In this document: positions 1 through 10,287 of the stretch, one piece after another
Position numbering within the stretch: the first letter of the stretch is position 1
Layout of the letters: each line of letters starts with the position of its first letter
IMG/VR virus record: IMGVR_UViG_3300030060_001728
Location: 1 to 36,427 of that record
Length of the DNA stretch: 36,427 nucleotides
Direction: 5' to 3' (one strand)
Origin: a virus
Program-made: the position numbers and the translations under genes
Notes under the pieces: model-generated
The model's input: the letters and a program-made list of their open reading frames with translations, nothing else
Database searches by the model: none
Told to the model about the DNA's origin: nothing

Positions 1-2012
1 CTAGCACCGATGCTGATTCTGCATTACTAAATGACATTGAAGTTGCATCTGGCAATATCGCATTGAACGGAACTAACTCAAGTTCAGCCTCTGCCGGAGA
101 CAATATAGTAAATGAACAACCAATAGATTTCTCTGCGGAGACAACTACTATCACGGATTCGAGTGGTGCGTCTGGAACAATTGTAAGTGTTGATATTGCA
201 AAAGGTACAACGTCTATCGGAACTCAAGCTGAAACTGTTCCTTCCTATGGTGTAAGTATTGAAAGTCTTATCGGAGAAGACTTAAACAGAATCCAAGACT
301 CTGTTTATTATCAACAGTTCTCATATGAAATCGAAACTGCATCTAGTCAAGCAGACTATCTAACAGAGTTGAAGAAAGCAGTACATCCAGCTGGGTTCAA
401 TGTATTTGGTAAAGTTAGTATTGCATCTCTAGTATCTGCAGCAATACCAACTGCTGGTGCAAGTCTTGGTGCTGGATTTACTAGTGAGTTCTCATCAATT
501 CTGGCATCTACATTTACCATTCTTTTTGATGAACAAGTTTCCAGAACTACTGGTGTTATGGAATATGGTGTTGGTAATTTTGATGACGAGATTTTATTAG
601 AAGACGATAACTTTACTCCTTTAGGAACTAAGTTTTTAGTAGAGAATGAAGAAGGTGGCGATGATGAAATAATTCTAGAAGATTTCCACATTCCTACTAT
701 TTTTGCTGGAGATGGTTTATCTTTAGAAAACGGCCTTGGTCAAATTATTGTTGAAGAGTCTTTGTCAAGTGCAGAAATTGGAAACAGAATAGTTTCTGAG
801 ACAGGAGTAGAGGTAACTCACGATTTACTTTTAGAACCAGAAGGAACAGTGGACGGAGGAAATTTATTTCCAGGCGTCACTGTATCTAAAACTTATTTCT
901 TGTTAGATGGAACAGACTCCTCTAGCTCTAATGCTGGTGATAGGTTTATATCTGAAGATGCTCCATCTGCTAAATTATTGGCAGAACCTATAGGTGATAC
1001 TAATTCTTTACTCAACGAGGAGGGTGGAAATCAGTATCTAGAAACAGCTGGTAAAGGTGATGTAACAAACAAAGATGTTAGTGTAATATCTAGAGTAACA
1101 AGTAAAGTACATCTACCTAATAAAAATTCAAGTTCTCTTCCTAATGGTTTAATAACTATGGGAGAATCACCATTTGGTAATGCCCCTGCTGCAATTGATT
1201 TAGAAATAGGAACTGTGGGTGCATCTAGCTCAGGAAAATTAGTTCTTACTGGTTTTGAACAAATTAATGTAAAGGGTAATGTGAACAGAATAACAGGTGA
1301 TGGAGATAAGATAATATTTGAAGATGCAGTAGATGACAATGTTGGGAGTGGATTTGCCTTTGATGACTTTGGTAGTTATAACTTTTCTCATACAATAGTT
1401 TTGGATGGAACAGATGGTTCTAGTACTAATGCTGGAGACAACATTACTTTAGAAAGTGGTGTTCTTGACTTGCATGGTAATCATAGTGGAGGTAAAATTC
1501 TTGGAGAAGTAACATTCAATCATAGTTATATGACAATAGAAGATATCATTCGTCCTGCTAGATTCTTAGCAGATACAGATGGTGGTAATCTTGTTAATAT
1601 TGTTATGGAGCAAGATGAGATAGGTTCGTTTAAACAAGAAGATGGAACTACTGCACCGCAATCTCATGGAGATTCTTTCTTACTAGAGGATTTAACTGTC
1701 TCTGCTGGAACTAACAATAAACTCATTTTAGAAAAACAGTATCTAATACCAGAGGATGAGGTGAGAACAACCTCTTCTCATGGCTTCAATACGAAAGGTG
1801 TTATTCCCTCTGAGAACTTTACTAACTCAGATATAGAACCATACACATATAGTAGTGATGTAACCACAAGACCAGTAGGTGCTTTAGTATTAGAGGACTT
1901 CGGTGGTGGTGCAAACTTCTTATTAGATAGGCACTCAACAACTGGTCACACTGGTGTGGGTGATGATATAATTTTAGAAACTGCAACATTCTATGAGTCT
2001 ATAAGACTATAA
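1..2012 (+). CDS. Repeat-rich virion structural protein, C-terminal part (truncated at left edge)
   Basis: The reading frame is open from the first bases (codons in phase with position 3) to TAA at 2010-2012, so this is the last ~669 residues of a larger protein. The TTG at 63 is internal, not a start. The protein is acidic and built from loosely repeated units ending in strings such as ILLED, IILED, LSLEN, FLLED and IILET. Three units are fuller, with a G-T-D/N-S-S-x-x-x-A-G-D-x core near positions 65-120, 905-960 and 1401-1454. I recognise no enzyme motif, signal peptide or membrane segment. Its position before the gp8-like gene and the repeat style point to a baseplate or fibre-associated virion protein, as seen upstream of gene 8 in marine T4-like phages. 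The function is inferred from context only. Confidence 0.7.
   Translation, partial: STDADSALLNDIEVASGNIALNGTNSSSASAGDNIVNEQPIDFSAETTTITDSSGASGTIVSVDIAKGTTSIGTQAETVPSYGVSIESLIGEDLNRIQDSVYYQQFSYEIETASSQADYLTELKKAVHPAGFNVFGKVSIASLVSAAIPTAGASLGAGFTSEFSSILASTFTILFDEQVSRTTGVMEYGVGNFDDEILLEDDNFTPLGTKFLVENEEGGDDEIILEDFHIPTIFAGDGLSLENGLGQIIVEESLSSAEIGNRIVSETGVEVTHDLLLEPEGTVDGGNLFPGVTVSKTYFLLDGTDSSSSNAGDRFISEDAPSAKLLAEPIGDTNSLLNEEGGNQYLETAGKGDVTNKDVSVISRVTSKVHLPNKNSSSLPNGLITMGESPFGNAPAAIDLEIGTVGASSSGKLVLTGFEQINVKGNVNRITGDGDKIIFEDAVDDNVGSGFAFDDFGSYNFSHTIVLDGTDGSSTNAGDNITLESGVLDLHGNHSGGKILGEVTFNHSYMTIEDIIRPARFLADTDGGNLVNIVMEQDEIGSFKQEDGTTAPQSHGDSFLLEDLTVSAGTNNKLILEKQYLIPEDEVRTTSSHGFNTKGVIPSENFTNSDIEPYTYSSDVTTRPVGALVLEDFGGGANFLLDRHSTTGHTGVGDDIILETATFYESIRL
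1401..1454 (+). repeat. Best copy of the Asp/Gly module (GTDGSSTNAGDN type)
   Basis: It encodes LDGTDGSSTNAGDNITLE, the clearest of several copies in this gene. Related copies occur in three other virion genes of the window. Confidence 0.7.
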
Positions 2013-2060
2013 ACAAAACAGGTATAATGTAATTAATAAATAATTTCATTTATTAGTGAG

Positions 2061-2068
2061 TATAAATA
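2061..2068 (+). promoter_or_regulatory. T4-type late promoter TATAAATA for the gp8-like gene
   Basis: An exact TATAAATA lies in the 80-bp gap between two structural genes. The predicted start, 6 nt after the last A, is about 2074. That gives a 19-nt leader containing GAGGA at 2081-2085, 7 nt before the ATG at 2093. Confidence 0.8.
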
Positions 2069-2092
2069 AAAGAAGATATAGAGGAAAAACAA

Positions 2093-3583
2093 ATGACAGC
2101 AATTATTACAGAGAAATTTAGGCAACATAATGCCACTCAGTTTTTTGAGTCTTTCAGTGAAGCCTCTGCAACAGTGTATTATCTTATGATAGGTAAGTCG
2201 ATGCCGTTCACCTCTGGAACGTCTGGTGGGTCTGATGACTCTCCACCTACTCCAGCAGATGATATTGGTAGTGAGTTTTACACTTGGGACTCTGCTATTG
2301 CTGCAAAGAAGATTACGACATCTAATATATCAAAAGTAATTCCTCGTAGAGATTGGGCAAATAGCACGACTTATGATATGTACGAACATAATATTAGTGC
2401 ATCAAATACCACAACCTCTGGTGCGACAAATATATTTGATTCTACATTCTATTTTAGAACTTCAGACAACCGTGTTTATCTTGTTCTTGACAACAATGGT
2501 GGAAGTGCTTATAGTGGTGCAGAACCTACATCTGAATCAACATCAAGTTTTGTTCTAGGTGGGTACACACTAAAGTATCTTTATACCATTAGTGCATCTC
2601 AACAAGCAACATTTATGACAACAGATTTTATGCCAGTATCTACAGACAGTACGGTATCTGCAGCTGCAACTGATGGTGCGATTGAATCAATCATAGTTAC
2701 AAACACTGGAAGTGGTTTGACAAACGGCACATACTATGCAGCTGTTTATGGAGATGGAACAAGTCAAGGAACATCAAGTGGTGCAATTGTAAAAATTACA
2801 GTTGCAAGTAATGTTATCTCAGCAGTATCAACTGGTAACACAGGTGTGCAACAAGCTGGTGCTGGATACACATTTGGAACAGTTAATCTTGGTTCTGGTT
2901 TTACATTCTCTGATACATCTTTAAGTTCTTCTTCTGATATCGGTGGTTCTGGTGCAGCTATCTCAGTTGTCATCAGTCCTAAAGGTGGACATGGTTCTGA
3001 CAATGCAGCTCAACTTGGTGGTCATTATGTAATGATGCAAACAAGTTTAGATGGTGCTGACAACGATGACTTTCTAACTGGTAACGATTTCAGAAATATT
3101 AATCTGGTTGCTGACCCTACCACGTTTGGAACATCTACTGTAGGAACTGCAACGTCTTATCGAACTACCTACGCCATGCAATTTAGTGGGTCGCCTGGCA
3201 CTTTCCAAGTAGATGAGAAAATCTCTCAAGCAACAACTGGTGCGATTGGTAGAGTTGTTGAATGGGATAGCACTCTGAAAATTCTTTATTACCAACAGGA
3301 AAGATTTGCAGACTATGGAACAAATAGTTCAACTGGTGCTTATGTTGCGTTCAGCACTGCTGCAACGGTCACTGGTGCAACCTCTGGTGCAACTGGAACA
3401 CCAGATGCATCTTCTGACTCTGCTGTTACCTTGGCTGGTAGTAACACTATAACTTTTACTGATGGTCATGCAAATCCAGAACTGCAACCCGATAGTGGTA
3501 ATATAATTTATAGAGAACTAAGAAAACCAATTTCAAGATCGACAGACCAAACTGAAGATATTAAAGTTATAGTGGAGTTCTAA
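2093..3583 (+). CDS. 8: Baseplate wedge protein, gp8-like
   Basis: This 496-residue protein resembles the T4 gp8 family in its marine form. The N-terminus (MTAIITEKFRQHNATQFFES) leads into YYLMIGKSMPF. A block around residues 120-185 reads YLVLDNNGG, then GYTLKYLYTIS, then TTDFMPV, the conserved gp8 pattern. gp8 forms part of the six wedges around the tail hub. The protein is longer than T4 gp8 (334 residues). The extra length lies in Gly/Ser/Thr-rich beta repeats in the second half (residues ~200-450), including an ATTGAIGRVVEWD unit that resembles repeats in the next protein. It has its own late promoter and GAGGA ribosome site. The next gene follows with a 1-nt gap, so the two are probably translated as one operon. 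Confidence 0.8.
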   Translation: MTAIITEKFRQHNATQFFESFSEASATVYYLMIGKSMPFTSGTSGGSDDSPPTPADDIGSEFYTWDSAIAAKKITTSNISKVIPRRDWANSTTYDMYEHNISASNTTTSGATNIFDSTFYFRTSDNRVYLVLDNNGGSAYSGAEPTSESTSSFVLGGYTLKYLYTISASQQATFMTTDFMPVSTDSTVSAAATDGAIESIIVTNTGSGLTNGTYYAAVYGDGTSQGTSSGAIVKITVASNVISAVSTGNTGVQQAGAGYTFGTVNLGSGFTFSDTSLSSSSDIGGSGAAISVVISPKGGHGSDNAAQLGGHYVMMQTSLDGADNDDFLTGNDFRNINLVADPTTFGTSTVGTATSYRTTYAMQFSGSPGTFQVDEKISQATTGAIGRVVEWDSTLKILYYQQERFADYGTNSSTGAYVAFSTAATVTGATSGATGTPDASSDSAVTLAGSNTITFTDGHANPELQPDSGNIIYRELRKPISRSTDQTEDIKVIVEF

Positions 3584-3584
3584 A

Positions 3585-6500
3585 GTGGTACAAAAAACTG
3601 ATCTAAATGTTTCACCATATTATGATGATTTTGATGAGACAGACAATTTTCATCGTACTTTGTTTCGTCCTGGCTTTGCAATACAAGCTCGAGAGTTAAC
3701 CCAATTACAATCTGTTCTTCAAAATCAAATTGAGAAACATGGAAGTCATATTTTTAAAGAAGGTGCTGTTGTTATTCCTGGCGCTGTTTCTTATAATAAT
3801 AGTTACTATTCTTTAAAACTTGCATCTACCTTTGCTTCAGAGACAATTGATCCATCACAATATTTTAATGCAACAACTCCTGTAACAATCACTGGTGCAA
3901 CTACTGGTGTTACTGCTGTAGTCATTGGTTTTGATGCTGCAACTTCAACTGATCAACCAACTCTTTATCTTAGATATCTTGCGACAGGTACAGATAATGT
4001 TACTAGAGTATTTGCTGACGGAGAAAATATTTCTGCAAATGCTGGTATAACCCACACTACTGCTTACTCCTCTGGAGTTGCATCGGCAACAACTTTCACT
4101 TCTCAGTTCAGTGCAGCTGCTGGTTCTTCTGTTGCAAATCTTGCTGGGTCTACTGGCCCAGCATCTAGAAAAGGTTCTGCTGTAAATGTTCAAGCTGGTG
4201 TTTATTATATACGTGGTTTCTTTGTAACTTGTTCAGAGGAAACACTAGTTCTTGATAAGTATAGTGACACTCCATCATATCGTGTTGGTTTTACAGTTAC
4301 AGAAACACTTGTTACTCCTGAGTCGGACACAACTCTATTAGACAATGCCACTGGTGCAAATAACTTTGCTGCAAAGGGCGCTCATAGACTTAAAATTTCA
4401 TTGGCATTAGCAAAACTTGATAGAGGATCAACTGCTGATGGTTCTTTTGTTGAGTTAATTGATGTTAAAAGTGGTGTTATACAATCTATAGTTAGAGCAA
4501 CTGAATATTCTGTGTTAGAAGAAACTTTAGCAAGAAGAACATTTGATGAGTCTGGTGACTATACAGTAAGACCTTTTCAATTTACTTCTAGAGAGTGTGT
4601 TGATACTTCTGTAAGAAACGAAGATTTCAAGGGAGCGTTTACAGCTGGTGCAACCACTGATGATGGAAATACTGCAAGTACAAGTTTACTAGCACTACAA
4701 GTAAGTCCAGGCAAAGCATACGTTAAGGGTACTGAAATTGAGAGAATAGCTCCAACATTTAAGGATATCAATAAGGCAAGAGATTTTGATACGGTTAATG
4801 CTGGTGTATCTACTTTTGATTTAGGAAACTTTGCTTTTATTGAGAATGTTTATGGCACTCCTGATATAACATTTATTAGTGGTGAGGCAACCGCATTTAA
4901 AACATTAGAGTTGTATGATGATAAAATTAGTACAAGAGGTACAGCAAATGGTAATCTTGTAGGTGTTGCGAGAGCAAGATCAATTCAATATCACTCAGGC
5001 ACAGTAGGTTCTACCTCAACCAATAATACATCTAGATACAAACTCTTTATGTTTGATATACAACCATTTACTAAATTAAAATTAAGTGGAACGCCTAGTC
5101 CTACTCTTTTAGCAAGTCACGCAAATGGTGGTGTACAAATTAAAGGTGTTACTTCTAATGCAACTGGTTTTGTTTTTGCAAGTGGAACCTCTAATGATTT
5201 GGTAAATTTGACAAATGTTGTTGGTACATTTAGTGCCGGTGAAAAAATTATAGCTTCTGATTCATCTGAAACAGGAGGTATTGTAGAAAATGCTAGTGAT
5301 GCTGATCTTACTATTAGTGAGGTGAGTGAATTTTCTTTTAGTGATGTAAGATCAGTCTTTATGCAAGATGCTGATTCTGGTCAAGATTTTACTGCTGACT
5401 TTGTACTAGAAAGTCAAACTGGTGAAGAAGGCTCAATTGCTTTAGATGGTACAGATTCAACAGGTGCTGATTCTGGTGATTCAGTATTATTAGATGGTGT
5501 TCAATTACAGACAGGTGTTGAAGCAGATGGTATTAGTGAAGTGTCTAGAGAATTACCACAAGTTGCACGACTTAAAGACACAGAAAAAAATAGAGCAATT
5601 TTTAAATTACCAAAGAAAGTTGTTAAAACTCTTTTGACAACTGCAAATGCTGGTACAACTGATACTCAATATACAGTAAGAAGGCAATTTACAGGAACAA
5701 CAAACTCTTCTGGTGTTGTATCCTTTAGTGCTGGATCGAATGAAACATTTGTTGCTTTTGCAGAAAAAGATTACACAATGTCTATTCTTACTGCTGGTAG
5801 TGGAACAGGAGCTCAAGGAGATATTGTAAGTATTTCTGGTAAAACTTCTGGCACTGGTAGTGCTGCATTAACCATAACAGATAATACAATTTTAGGTAAT
5901 GCTGCAAAAGTTAAACTGTCTGCAACAATTCTTAAAACTTCCGTAACACACAAAACTAAAACAACTAACTTAATGAAACAACTCAAAGTTACGGATGCGG
6001 CAACTCATGCATTTGGAACAAGACCTACTGACAGAACAATTTCTCTTGGTCGTGCAGATGTATTCAATTTAGTTGCGGTCTTTGACTCAGAGAGTACATC
6101 AACTGATGCATCAGCTCCAGAATTAACAGTTGGAAGTATTACAGGAACATTTACTAGAGGTGAAAAAATTACTGGTTCTTCTTCTGGTGCAACTGGTAGA
6201 ATTATTGATACAACAAGTCCAATTAGTTTTGTTGCTAAAACAGGGACATTTACGATTGCCGATACGATTACTGGTGATTCCTCTGGAGCCACTGCTGTAG
6301 TATCAGCAGTGTCATTAGGTAGTGATGTTGTTACAAGTAGATATGAGTTAGATACAGGACAAAGAGATAACTTCTATGATATCGCACGAATAGTTAGAAA
6401 GCCAGGCAGTTCTGCACCTACAGGTCATCTTTTAGTTATTTACGATTATTTTGAACATGGTTCTGGAGATTTGCTCACCGTAGATTCATATGTAGATTCT

Positions 6501-9500
6501 GCTGATCAAATGAGTTATGAAGATATTCCAACATATTCTGCGACAAAAGTTGATCCAGATGCTCCTAAACCTTCTGGTCAATTTCCTCTTACAGATACTT
6601 ATGACTTTAGACCAAGAGTTGAGGATATTGCTGGAACATCATCTACACTAGAAACTGTAGATGAGGTTACAGGAAACTCCTTTAACTTCTTTGCAAGACA
6701 GTATGATGGAACTGGTTCCTCAACAGTAGATGTTTGTCAGCCAGGATCATTTATACAATCAGACTTTGAATTTTTTCTTCCAAAAGTTGCAATTGTGTCC
6801 ATGAGTTCTAATGGAGATATTTTAGTAAACGAGGGTATTGGAGCAGAAATTCCAAATGCACCAAAACTTCCAGAAAATACTATGAAGTTGGCTACATTAT
6901 CTTTACCAGCATACACATTTAAACCAAGTGATGTACAGATAGTTAGAGAAAAGAATCAAAGATTTACTATGAAAGATATTGGTGAATTAGAGAGAAGACT
7001 TGATAATGTGGAATACTATACTGCACTTAATCTTCTTGAAAGGGATGCAGAAAGTTTTGAGATAACAGATGCAAATGGTCTTAGTCGATTTAAAGCTGGA
7101 TTTGTCGTTGATAACTTTAGTGGTCATAGACTTTCTGATACAGAACACAAAGATTATGAGTGTTCTGTAGATATGCAACTTGGTCATCTTAGACCAAAGC
7201 ATATTACAAAGGGACTTTTCTTAGAGGAAAATATTTCTACAACCACTGCGAGAACAGCTGTTGGTTATCAAAAAACTGGTGATCTTATTACTCTTCCTTA
7301 CACTGAAGAAGCTCACATTACGCAACCTTATGCTTCAAGAGTTGAGAAAGTAACTCCATTCTTATCTCCTGAGTGGGTAGGTATAATTAGTATATCCCCA
7401 GATAGTGATGAGTGGTTTGAAACTGAAGTAGCTCCAGAACTTGTTATTAATGTTGAAGGTAACTTCGATGCTGTAGCTACATCAGCTGAAAACCAATTAG
7501 GAACAGTTTGGAACTCTTGGGAAACTCAATGGTCAGGCACAACCAGATCAGAAGAAAGAATAGATGGTGGTGAAGGTGCAGATAGTATAAGAACTATTCT
7601 CACCACTCGCCAACAACAAAGACGCAGAGGAATACGGACTGAAGTTGTTGAACAAGTTGATAGAGAGTCAAGAGGACTAAGAGTTATAAACAGGGCAGTA
7701 ATTCCTATTCTTAGAGCTAGAACAATAACATTTACAGGACACAATTTTAGACCAAACACAAGACTTTATGCTTTCTTTGATAAGGTAAATGTTGGAGTTC
7801 ACATAACTCCTGCTAGTTCTACATATTCTGATGTTGCAACACCTGTAGCTGGAATTAATGGTACAACAAATATTTTAATTACTGATGCTAGTGGTAAAGT
7901 AGAAGGCACTTTTGTAATACCTGATCCTAAAGTTCAAGGAAATCTTCAGTTTAAAACTGGTGAGTTGCAATTTAGATTAACATCAAGTTCTACAAACTCG
8001 ACAGGTACAGCTGCATCTATTGATGATAATTCAACAGCAGACGCTTTAACAGATCAAATTACAACTGCTGGACAAACAATTTACTTTGCTCAGGGTATTC
8101 TTGAAACTGAGCAAGAAACTATTATTGCAACAAGAAATGCAATTATTGCTTCAACAAATGTAAATCAAGAAAGAACTCTTACTTCATCAACCATTGAACC
8201 AAGACGTTTTGATGATGCTTCTACTGGATTTGATGCTGACGGTAATGGGGATGGGGATGATGACCCTCTTTCTCAAACATTTAATGTACAGGGATCAAAA
8301 GATGGAGATGGTAGATTTATAACTTCTATTGATATTTTCTTCTCAGAAAAAGATGATACACTTCCTGTTATATTAGAACTTAGAAATGTTATTAATGGTT
8401 ATCCTGGCCCTAAAATATTACCATTTGGTAGAGTAGTTAAAGCTCCTACTGATGTTAATATTTCTAGTACTGGTGCAACTGCAACGACATTTACTTTTGA
8501 TTCACCAGTATATGTAAAAGAGGGAGTAGAGTATTGTATAACACTCTTATCCAAAGTTGACGCTTATAAAGTTTGGATTTCAAGAATGGGCGAAAATGAT
8601 GTTGGCGATAATAGAATAATTTCTGAACAACCTCATGTTGGTATATTATTTAAATCTAGTAATAATAATGCTTGGCAACCCTCTTTCTTAGAAGATTTAA
8701 AATTTACTATGAAAACGGCTAAGTTTACTACAAATACTGCTGGAACACTTACATTACAAAATTCAACTCTTCCAGTAAAAACTCTTGATAATAATCCTAT
8801 TATTATGACAGGTGGTAGTACAGTCTTACAAGTTAAACATAGAAATCACCATATGTATGCGACAAGTAACAATGTTACCATCTCTGGTGTTTCTACTGGA
8901 ATTACCACTACACTGAATGGTGCAATTACATCCACTGCAACAAGTCTTACACTAACAAGTGGAACAAACTTTGATGATACATCTGGTAAATATTCAAAAA
9001 CCGCAGCCAATGAATATCACATTAAGATTGGTGATGAGATTATGAAGTACACTAGTATTAGTGGAACAGCGGTATCAAGTTTGTCTAGAGGAGAACAAGG
9101 AACTACTGCAGCTGCTCATGCTGATGGTGCTACTGTAGAACTCTTTATGATACATAAAGTTCCTCTTTATGAGATTAATAAAACACATACTGCAATTGCA
9201 AACATTGGAATTGATAGTTATACAGTTACCCTTTCAACAACTCCAGTAACAGACGGTTCTACTGGTGTTGCTGAACTTGGTGGTAGTTCTGTAACTGCAA
9301 CAGAAAATGCTATTATAGATTATTTTAAGACTATAATTGGAGCTATGGAATTACCTAATACAAGTATCAGTTCTAAAATTAGACCAACTACTGCAACAAG
9401 TCCAAGTGGTTCTCAAACTTCATTTACCACATTAACTTCTGCAAATGCAAGGACGTTTCCATTAAACGAAAACTATAAGTTTGCAGCCCCACATATGGCT

Positions 9501-10055
9501 TGTTCTAGTATTAATGAAACAAATGAGTTAAGTGGTTTTAAATCTTGCTTTGTAGATTTAACATTAAATACAACTTCAGAATCAGTATCACCAGTTATTG
9601 ATTTACAGAGAGCAACATTACTTGCTGTTGCAAACAGATTAGATAATATTGATAGTTCCTCTGATGTATATCCAACCACTGAATTTTTTGCATCAACTGA
9701 ACCAGACGGTGACAATAATTCTGCAATTTATTTAACAAAACAGATTGCACTAGAAAATCCAGCAACAGCATTAAAAGTTATGTTTAAGATTTTGAGAACT
9801 GATGATGCATCTGATTTTGATGATCTAGGATATAGGTTCTTTAATACAACTGGTGTAGATGATGAGAGTATTTCACCTTCAGCAGATGAAGATGACTTTA
9901 AAGAATACGTTTATACTGCTGGTGTTACAGATGACGGTATTGGTGATCCTTTAGATGAGTTTGTTGCTTTTCAAATTAAGATTATTATGCAAGGAACAAA
10001 CTGTGCTGAACCACCAAGAATTAAAGACTTTAGAACGATAGCATTGGTGACATAA
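3585..10055 (+). CDS. Giant baseplate/tail-fibre connector protein (DUF4815-type N-terminus)
   Basis: This 2156-residue virion protein has an N-terminal stretch (SPYYDDFDETDNFHRTLFRP, followed by QARELTQLQSVLQNQIE). I recognise it as the DUF4815 type found in large baseplate proteins of marine T4-like phages, usually annotated gp10-like or simply structural. Residues ~100-900 contain repeated beta units of the form TGxxSGATGxV (near residues 102, 522, 560, 866 and 896). One Asp/Gly module lies near residue 620. Residues ~1120-1250 contain a conserved segment with EIPNAPKLPENTMKLATLSL and DIGELERRLDNVEYYTALNL. Later parts carry a SQTFNV segment (~1562) and an FEVGVEYCITL-like beta domain. The start is GTG at 3585, right after the gp8 stop; no ATG start is nearby. 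The role as wedge periphery or fibre attachment is inferred from family and position. Confidence 0.75.
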   Translation: MVQKTDLNVSPYYDDFDETDNFHRTLFRPGFAIQARELTQLQSVLQNQIEKHGSHIFKEGAVVIPGAVSYNNSYYSLKLASTFASETIDPSQYFNATTPVTITGATTGVTAVVIGFDAATSTDQPTLYLRYLATGTDNVTRVFADGENISANAGITHTTAYSSGVASATTFTSQFSAAAGSSVANLAGSTGPASRKGSAVNVQAGVYYIRGFFVTCSEETLVLDKYSDTPSYRVGFTVTETLVTPESDTTLLDNATGANNFAAKGAHRLKISLALAKLDRGSTADGSFVELIDVKSGVIQSIVRATEYSVLEETLARRTFDESGDYTVRPFQFTSRECVDTSVRNEDFKGAFTAGATTDDGNTASTSLLALQVSPGKAYVKGTEIERIAPTFKDINKARDFDTVNAGVSTFDLGNFAFIENVYGTPDITFISGEATAFKTLELYDDKISTRGTANGNLVGVARARSIQYHSGTVGSTSTNNTSRYKLFMFDIQPFTKLKLSGTPSPTLLASHANGGVQIKGVTSNATGFVFASGTSNDLVNLTNVVGTFSAGEKIIASDSSETGGIVENASDADLTISEVSEFSFSDVRSVFMQDADSGQDFTADFVLESQTGEEGSIALDGTDSTGADSGDSVLLDGVQLQTGVEADGISEVSRELPQVARLKDTEKNRAIFKLPKKVVKTLLTTANAGTTDTQYTVRRQFTGTTNSSGVVSFSAGSNETFVAFAEKDYTMSILTAGSGTGAQGDIVSISGKTSGTGSAALTITDNTILGNAAKVKLSATILKTSVTHKTKTTNLMKQLKVTDAATHAFGTRPTDRTISLGRADVFNLVAVFDSESTSTDASAPELTVGSITGTFTRGEKITGSSSGATGRIIDTTSPISFVAKTGTFTIADTITGDSSGATAVVSAVSLGSDVVTSRYELDTGQRDNFYDIARIVRKPGSSAPTGHLLVIYDYFEHGSGDLLTVDSYVDSADQMSYEDIPTYSATKVDPDAPKPSGQFPLTDTYDFRPRVEDIAGTSSTLETVDEVTGNSFNFFARQYDGTGSSTVDVCQPGSFIQSDFEFFLPKVAIVSMSSNGDILVNEGIGAEIPNAPKLPENTMKLATLSLPAYTFKPSDVQIVREKNQRFTMKDIGELERRLDNVEYYTALNLLERDAESFEITDANGLSRFKAGFVVDNFSGHRLSDTEHKDYECSVDMQLGHLRPKHITKGLFLEENISTTTARTAVGYQKTGDLITLPYTEEAHITQPYASRVEKVTPFLSPEWVGIISISPDSDEWFETEVAPELVINVEGNFDAVATSAENQLGTVWNSWETQWSGTTRSEERIDGGEGADSIRTILTTRQQQRRRGIRTEVVEQVDRESRGLRVINRAVIPILRARTITFTGHNFRPNTRLYAFFDKVNVGVHITPASSTYSDVATPVAGINGTTNILITDASGKVEGTFVIPDPKVQGNLQFKTGELQFRLTSSSTNSTGTAASIDDNSTADALTDQITTAGQTIYFAQGILETEQETIIATRNAIIASTNVNQERTLTSSTIEPRRFDDASTGFDADGNGDGDDDPLSQTFNVQGSKDGDGRFITSIDIFFSEKDDTLPVILELRNVINGYPGPKILPFGRVVKAPTDVNISSTGATATTFTFDSPVYVKEGVEYCITLLSKVDAYKVWISRMGENDVGDNRIISEQPHVGILFKSSNNNAWQPSFLEDLKFTMKTAKFTTNTAGTLTLQNSTLPVKTLDNNPIIMTGGSTVLQVKHRNHHMYATSNNVTISGVSTGITTTLNGAITSTATSLTLTSGTNFDDTSGKYSKTAANEYHIKIGDEIMKYTSISGTAVSSLSRGEQGTTAAAHADGATVELFMIHKVPLYEINKTHTAIANIGIDSYTVTLSTTPVTDGSTGVAELGGSSVTATENAIIDYFKTIIGAMELPNTSISSKIRPTTATSPSGSQTSFTTLTSANARTFPLNENYKFAAPHMACSSINETNELSGFKSCFVDLTLNTTSESVSPVIDLQRATLLAVANRLDNIDSSSDVYPTTEFFASTEPDGDNNSAIYLTKQIALENPATALKVMFKILRTDDASDFDDLGYRFFNTTGVDDESISPSADEDDFKEYVYTAGVTDDGIGDPLDEFVAFQIKIIMQGTNCAEPPRIKDFRTIALVT
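5441..5498 (+). repeat. Asp/Gly module inside the giant baseplate protein
   Basis: It encodes LDGTDSTGADSGDSVLLDG, matching the module in the truncated protein at the left edge. Confidence 0.65.
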
Positions 10056-10056
10056 G

Positions 10057-10287
10057 ATGAGTGATAGATTTGTACAAGTAGAAGGACATCCAGATTTGTC
10101 CAGAGATATGAATACTGGTGCAATAGTAAATCGTAATCGTAGTGCATATGATAGAGCTAAGAAACGAGCACAAGAGGCACAACAGTCAAGAGATGAGATA
10201 AGGACTGCAACAAGGGAAATAAATAACATTAAGTCGGAGATGCACGAAATAAAATCTCTACTAAAACAATTAGTGAGTAAAGAATAA
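10057..10287 (+). CDS. Small conserved coiled-coil phage protein
   Basis: A 76-residue hydrophilic protein. Residues 1-30 form a small motif (VEGHPDLSRDMNTGAIVNRN) that I remember from small proteins next to baseplate genes in T4-like marine phages. Residues ~35-76 are strongly helical and charged, with a heptad-like pattern (IRTATREINNIKSEMHEIKS), suggesting a coiled coil. It starts 1 nt after the stop of the giant baseplate gene. Its TAATG end overlaps the next start, so it is translationally coupled on both sides. It could be a small virion component or an assembly factor; no function is established from the sequence. Confidence 0.75.
   Translation: MSDRFVQVEGHPDLSRDMNTGAIVNRNRSAYDRAKKRAQEAQQSRDEIRTATREINNIKSEMHEIKSLLKQLVSKE

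Noticed and set aside
63-65. TTG as the start of the left-edge gene
   Set aside because: The frame is open back to the first base of the window and the upstream residues continue the same repeat style, so the gene is truncated by the window edge.
2034-2054. AATAAAT/ATTTATT inverted repeat before the gp8-like gene
   Set aside because: All A/T, with no G-C pairs and no T run; too weak for a terminator and expected by chance in AT-rich gaps.
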